This document shows, one piece after another, positions 30,845 to 32,349 of a DNA stretch of 32,349 nt. A model generated the notes under the pieces. That model saw only the letters and a list, made by a program, of their open reading frames with translations, was not told the DNA's origin and made no database searches. The stretch lies in assembly GCA_009917405.1 (NCBI GenBank), contig QZED01000023.1, positions 1 through 32,349 of the forward strand, read 5' to 3'. Within the stretch, counting starts at the first letter, position 1. The number at the start of each line of letters is the position of its first letter. Both the position numbers and the translations under genes were made by a program. The DNA comes from a bacterium c-19 (GTDB lineage: Bacteria; Bacillota_I; Bacilli_A; Erysipelotrichales; Erysipelotrichaceae).

Positions 30845-32089
30845 ATGAATTTATTAACACAGGCACAGGCAATTAAAGCTGCGGCACCCCAAATCGCCCA
30901 TGCCGACAGCGAACAAAAAAATCAACTGTTGGAAGCGATTGCGGATGAATTAATTGCTCATACTGACAAGATATTAAACGCAAATGAAGCGGATATTCTT
31001 GCCGCAAAAGCTGCTCATAAAAATGAGAATCGCATCGATCGCATGCTTTTAGATGCGAAGCGTATTCAAGACATGATCATCGGTATTCGCCAAGTAATCG
31101 CATTGCCAGATCCGATCGGTGATTTTATTCCGTTTAATACGCTTGATAACGGTTTAAAAATTGCTCAAATGCGAGTGCCTTTAGGTGTGGTCGGCATGAT
31201 TTATGAAGCACGTCCCAATGTAACAATTGATGCGGCAGTACTGTGCTTAAAGGCGGGAAATGCAGTATTTTTAAGAGGCAGTAAGGATATTATGCAAACA
31301 AATCATGAATTGATTGCCTGCATGAAAAGAGCTTGTAAGCGCTGTGGGTTCCCTTGTGAAATCATTCAGTTTGTAGAGGATCCAAGCCATAAAAGCGCCG
31401 AATGCTTTATGCGCCTGCACGGATATCTTGATGTATTGATCCCTCGCGGTGGTGCTGAACTGATTGCGCAGTGTGTGGAAAAAGCCAGTGTACCATTGAT
31501 TGAGACAGGTACGGGAAACTGCCATATATATGTGGATTCCTCAGCTGATTTCGATAAAGCCGCAGCGATTATCATCAATGCGAAAACACAGCGAACCAGC
31601 GTTTGTAACGCATGTGAAAGTGTACTGATTCATCAGGATTGTGTGGATCAGTTTGCGCCAAGGCTGATTCAGCTGTTAAAAGAACATAATGTTACTATAC
31701 ACGGTGATGAAAGGATTGCCGCTCTTGATTGTGATATTCTCCCTGCCGATGAAAACGATTATGCCAAAGAGTATTTAGATTTGGAAATCTCTATTAAAAC
31801 GGTCACAAATATCAATGAAGCAATCATACACATTAATCAATATTCTACGCACCATTCAGATGCGATTATTGCGGAAAACACCGATGCGATCCTACAGTTT
31901 TTAGCTGAAATCGACTCTGCTTGTGTATATGCAAATGCAAGCACCCGCTTTTCAGACGGCTTTGAATTCGGTTTAGGCGCAGAAATCGGCATCAGTACGC
32001 AAAAGCTTCATGCCCGTGGTCCGATGGGACTGGGCGCTTTAACCACGACCAAGTATATTATTCAAGGAAATGGACAAATTCGTAAATAA
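30845..32089 (+). CDS. proA: Gamma-glutamyl phosphate reductase
   Basis: Second step of proline synthesis: NADPH reduction of glutamyl phosphate to glutamate semialdehyde. It is 414 residues, family length. Aldehyde-dehydrogenase-fold marks: VPLGVVGMIYEARPNVT (111-127), LIPRGGAELI, ETGTGNCHIY and the catalytic cysteine Cys254 in TSVCNACESVL. The C-terminus carries ARGPMGLGALTTTKYI. The ribosome site is weak (GGGA, 8 nt before ATG) and follows a hairpin. Co-directional with proB; likely one transcript. The 3' end is close to an IS insertion. Confidence 0.96.
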   Translation: MNLLTQAQAIKAAAPQIAHADSEQKNQLLEAIADELIAHTDKILNANEADILAAKAAHKNENRIDRMLLDAKRIQDMIIGIRQVIALPDPIGDFIPFNTLDNGLKIAQMRVPLGVVGMIYEARPNVTIDAAVLCLKAGNAVFLRGSKDIMQTNHELIACMKRACKRCGFPCEIIQFVEDPSHKSAECFMRLHGYLDVLIPRGGAELIAQCVEKASVPLIETGTGNCHIYVDSSADFDKAAAIIINAKTQRTSVCNACESVLIHQDCVDQFAPRLIQLLKEHNVTIHGDERIAALDCDILPADENDYAKEYLDLEISIKTVTNINEAIIHINQYSTHHSDAIIAENTDAILQFLAEIDSACVYANASTRFSDGFEFGLGAEIGISTQKLHARGPMGLGALTTTKYIIQGNGQIRK

Positions 32090-32117
32090 TAACAAAAGCC
32101 CGCAATCATAAATGATA
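32090..32117 (+). other. Half of a proBA terminator cut by an insertion sequence
   Basis: Just after the proA stop comes AAAAGCCCGC, the form of a left terminator arm, but no matching GCGGGCTTTT follows. Instead the IS end starts at 32118. The right arm may lie beyond the IS, outside the window. Inference. Confidence 0.4.
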
Positions 32118-32120
32118 TGT

Positions 32121-32153
32121 ACCCTCTTTACTGGACAAACCAGTAAGGAGGGT
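32121..32153 (+). promoter_or_regulatory. IS-end hairpin covering the transposase ribosome site
   Basis: ACCCTCTTTACTGG pairs with CCAGTAAGGAGGGT: 14 pairs including one T-G, loop ACAAA. The second arm holds the AAGGAGGG Shine-Dalgarno of the orfA start at 32162. Transcripts entering from outside would fold this and hide the site. Confidence 0.6.
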
Positions 32154-32161
32154 ATTTTAAT

Positions 32162-32349
32162 ATGAAGTATAGTTTTGAGTTTAAGTTAGAATGTGTAAAA
32201 TTGTATCAAGAGAAAGGCATCTATGCACCAACTCCGAAAGGAATAAAAAGTCATAACTTTAAACATAAAGTAAGAGATTGGTCACGATTAGTCTTAGAGC
32301 ATGGAATAGATTCTTTAAAGCATCCAAATTCAAACAGAGTATGGAAACC
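32162..32349 (+). CDS. IS3-family transposase OrfA (partial, 3' end outside the window)
   Basis: Open frame from ATG at 32162 to the window end (62 codons). It begins MKYSFEFKLECVKLYQEKG, then APTPKGIKSHNFKHKVRDW and LVLEHGIDSLKHP. This is the helix-turn-helix DNA-binding N-terminus of IS3/IS150-type OrfA (pattern KxSxEFKxxxVxLYxxG ... HxVxxWxxLxxxHGxxxL). AAGGAGGG lies 11 nt upstream, inside the hairpin. Expected to continue into orfB by frameshift, outside the window. Confidence 0.85.
   Translation, partial: MKYSFEFKLECVKLYQEKGIYAPTPKGIKSHNFKHKVRDWSRLVLEHGIDSLKHPNSNRVWK

Larger units (their letters stand above)
32118..32349 (+). mobile_element. 5' part of an IS3-family (IS150-like) element, cut by the window end
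   Basis: The left end appears to be TGTACCCTCTTTACTGGACA at 32118-32137, like termini of Firmicutes IS150-group elements as I recall them. It is followed within 45 bp by an orfA-type gene. The right end and orfB are outside the window. Confidence 0.75.

Overview
The window looks like chromosome from a low-GC, Gram-positive Bacillota, most likely Erysipelotrichia or a close relative. The main evidence is gene order. The run cysS-mrnC-rlmB-(SigH-like sigma)-rpmG-secE-nusG matches the Bacillus order except that yacP/rae1 is missing. There is also a cdaA-cdaR-glmM operon, an FtsEX-peptidase locus, strong AGGAGG ribosome sites and A-track/hairpin terminators. The exact taxon is inferred, not proven. 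Almost everything up to about 29.65 kb lies on the minus strand. The plus-strand exceptions are a YjzC-like gene, an ASCH gene, a Veg-like gene and the proB-proA end.

Layout by coordinate: 1-71, likely end of an insertion sequence with two tandem 24-bp repeats. 186-2186, two-component system. 2340-6537, c-di-AMP and cell-wall operon cdaA-cdaR-glmM, in which CdaA has a very long charged tail. 6621-8301, HAD phosphatase, a 53-residue YjzC-like protein and an ASCH protein. 8569-9005, a decayed GNAT acetyltransferase behind a heterodimeric ABC exporter (9071-12561). 12604-13269, uracil-DNA glycosylase. 13367-13834, thioredoxin-fold lipoprotein. 13988-17472, aspG-cutC-uup. 17601-18836, FUSC/ArAE-type membrane protein. 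18911-19171, Veg-like protein. 19178-23067, ftsE-ftsX-M23 peptidase-second ftsX. 23361-23549, small membrane protein. 23789-27801, the translation/transcription cluster. 28038-28265, HMA-like protein. 28443-28528, tRNA-Leu(GAG). 28626-29651, secreted CAP-domain protein. 29791-32089, small ORF and proB-proA. 32118-32349, start of an IS3-family element that runs off the end.

How the genes work together: three groups concern the envelope. These are c-di-AMP synthesis tied to GlcN-1-P production (CdaA, CdaR, GlmM), FtsEX control of a septal or peripheral M23 hydrolase, and the two-component system. A second theme is core information processing (NusG, SecE, L33, RlmB, Mini-III, CysRS, Ung, Uup). 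Accessory features are modest: IS ends at both edges, one pseudogene and a few small unrecognised ORFs.

I see no defence system, CRISPR array, prophage or obvious novel multi-gene system. The points most worth following are the two different FtsX proteins around one peptidase, the roughly 230-residue tail on CdaA, the divergent sigma factor at the sigH locus, the HAD-like C-terminal half of the FUSC protein, and the IS end that appears to split the proBA terminator.
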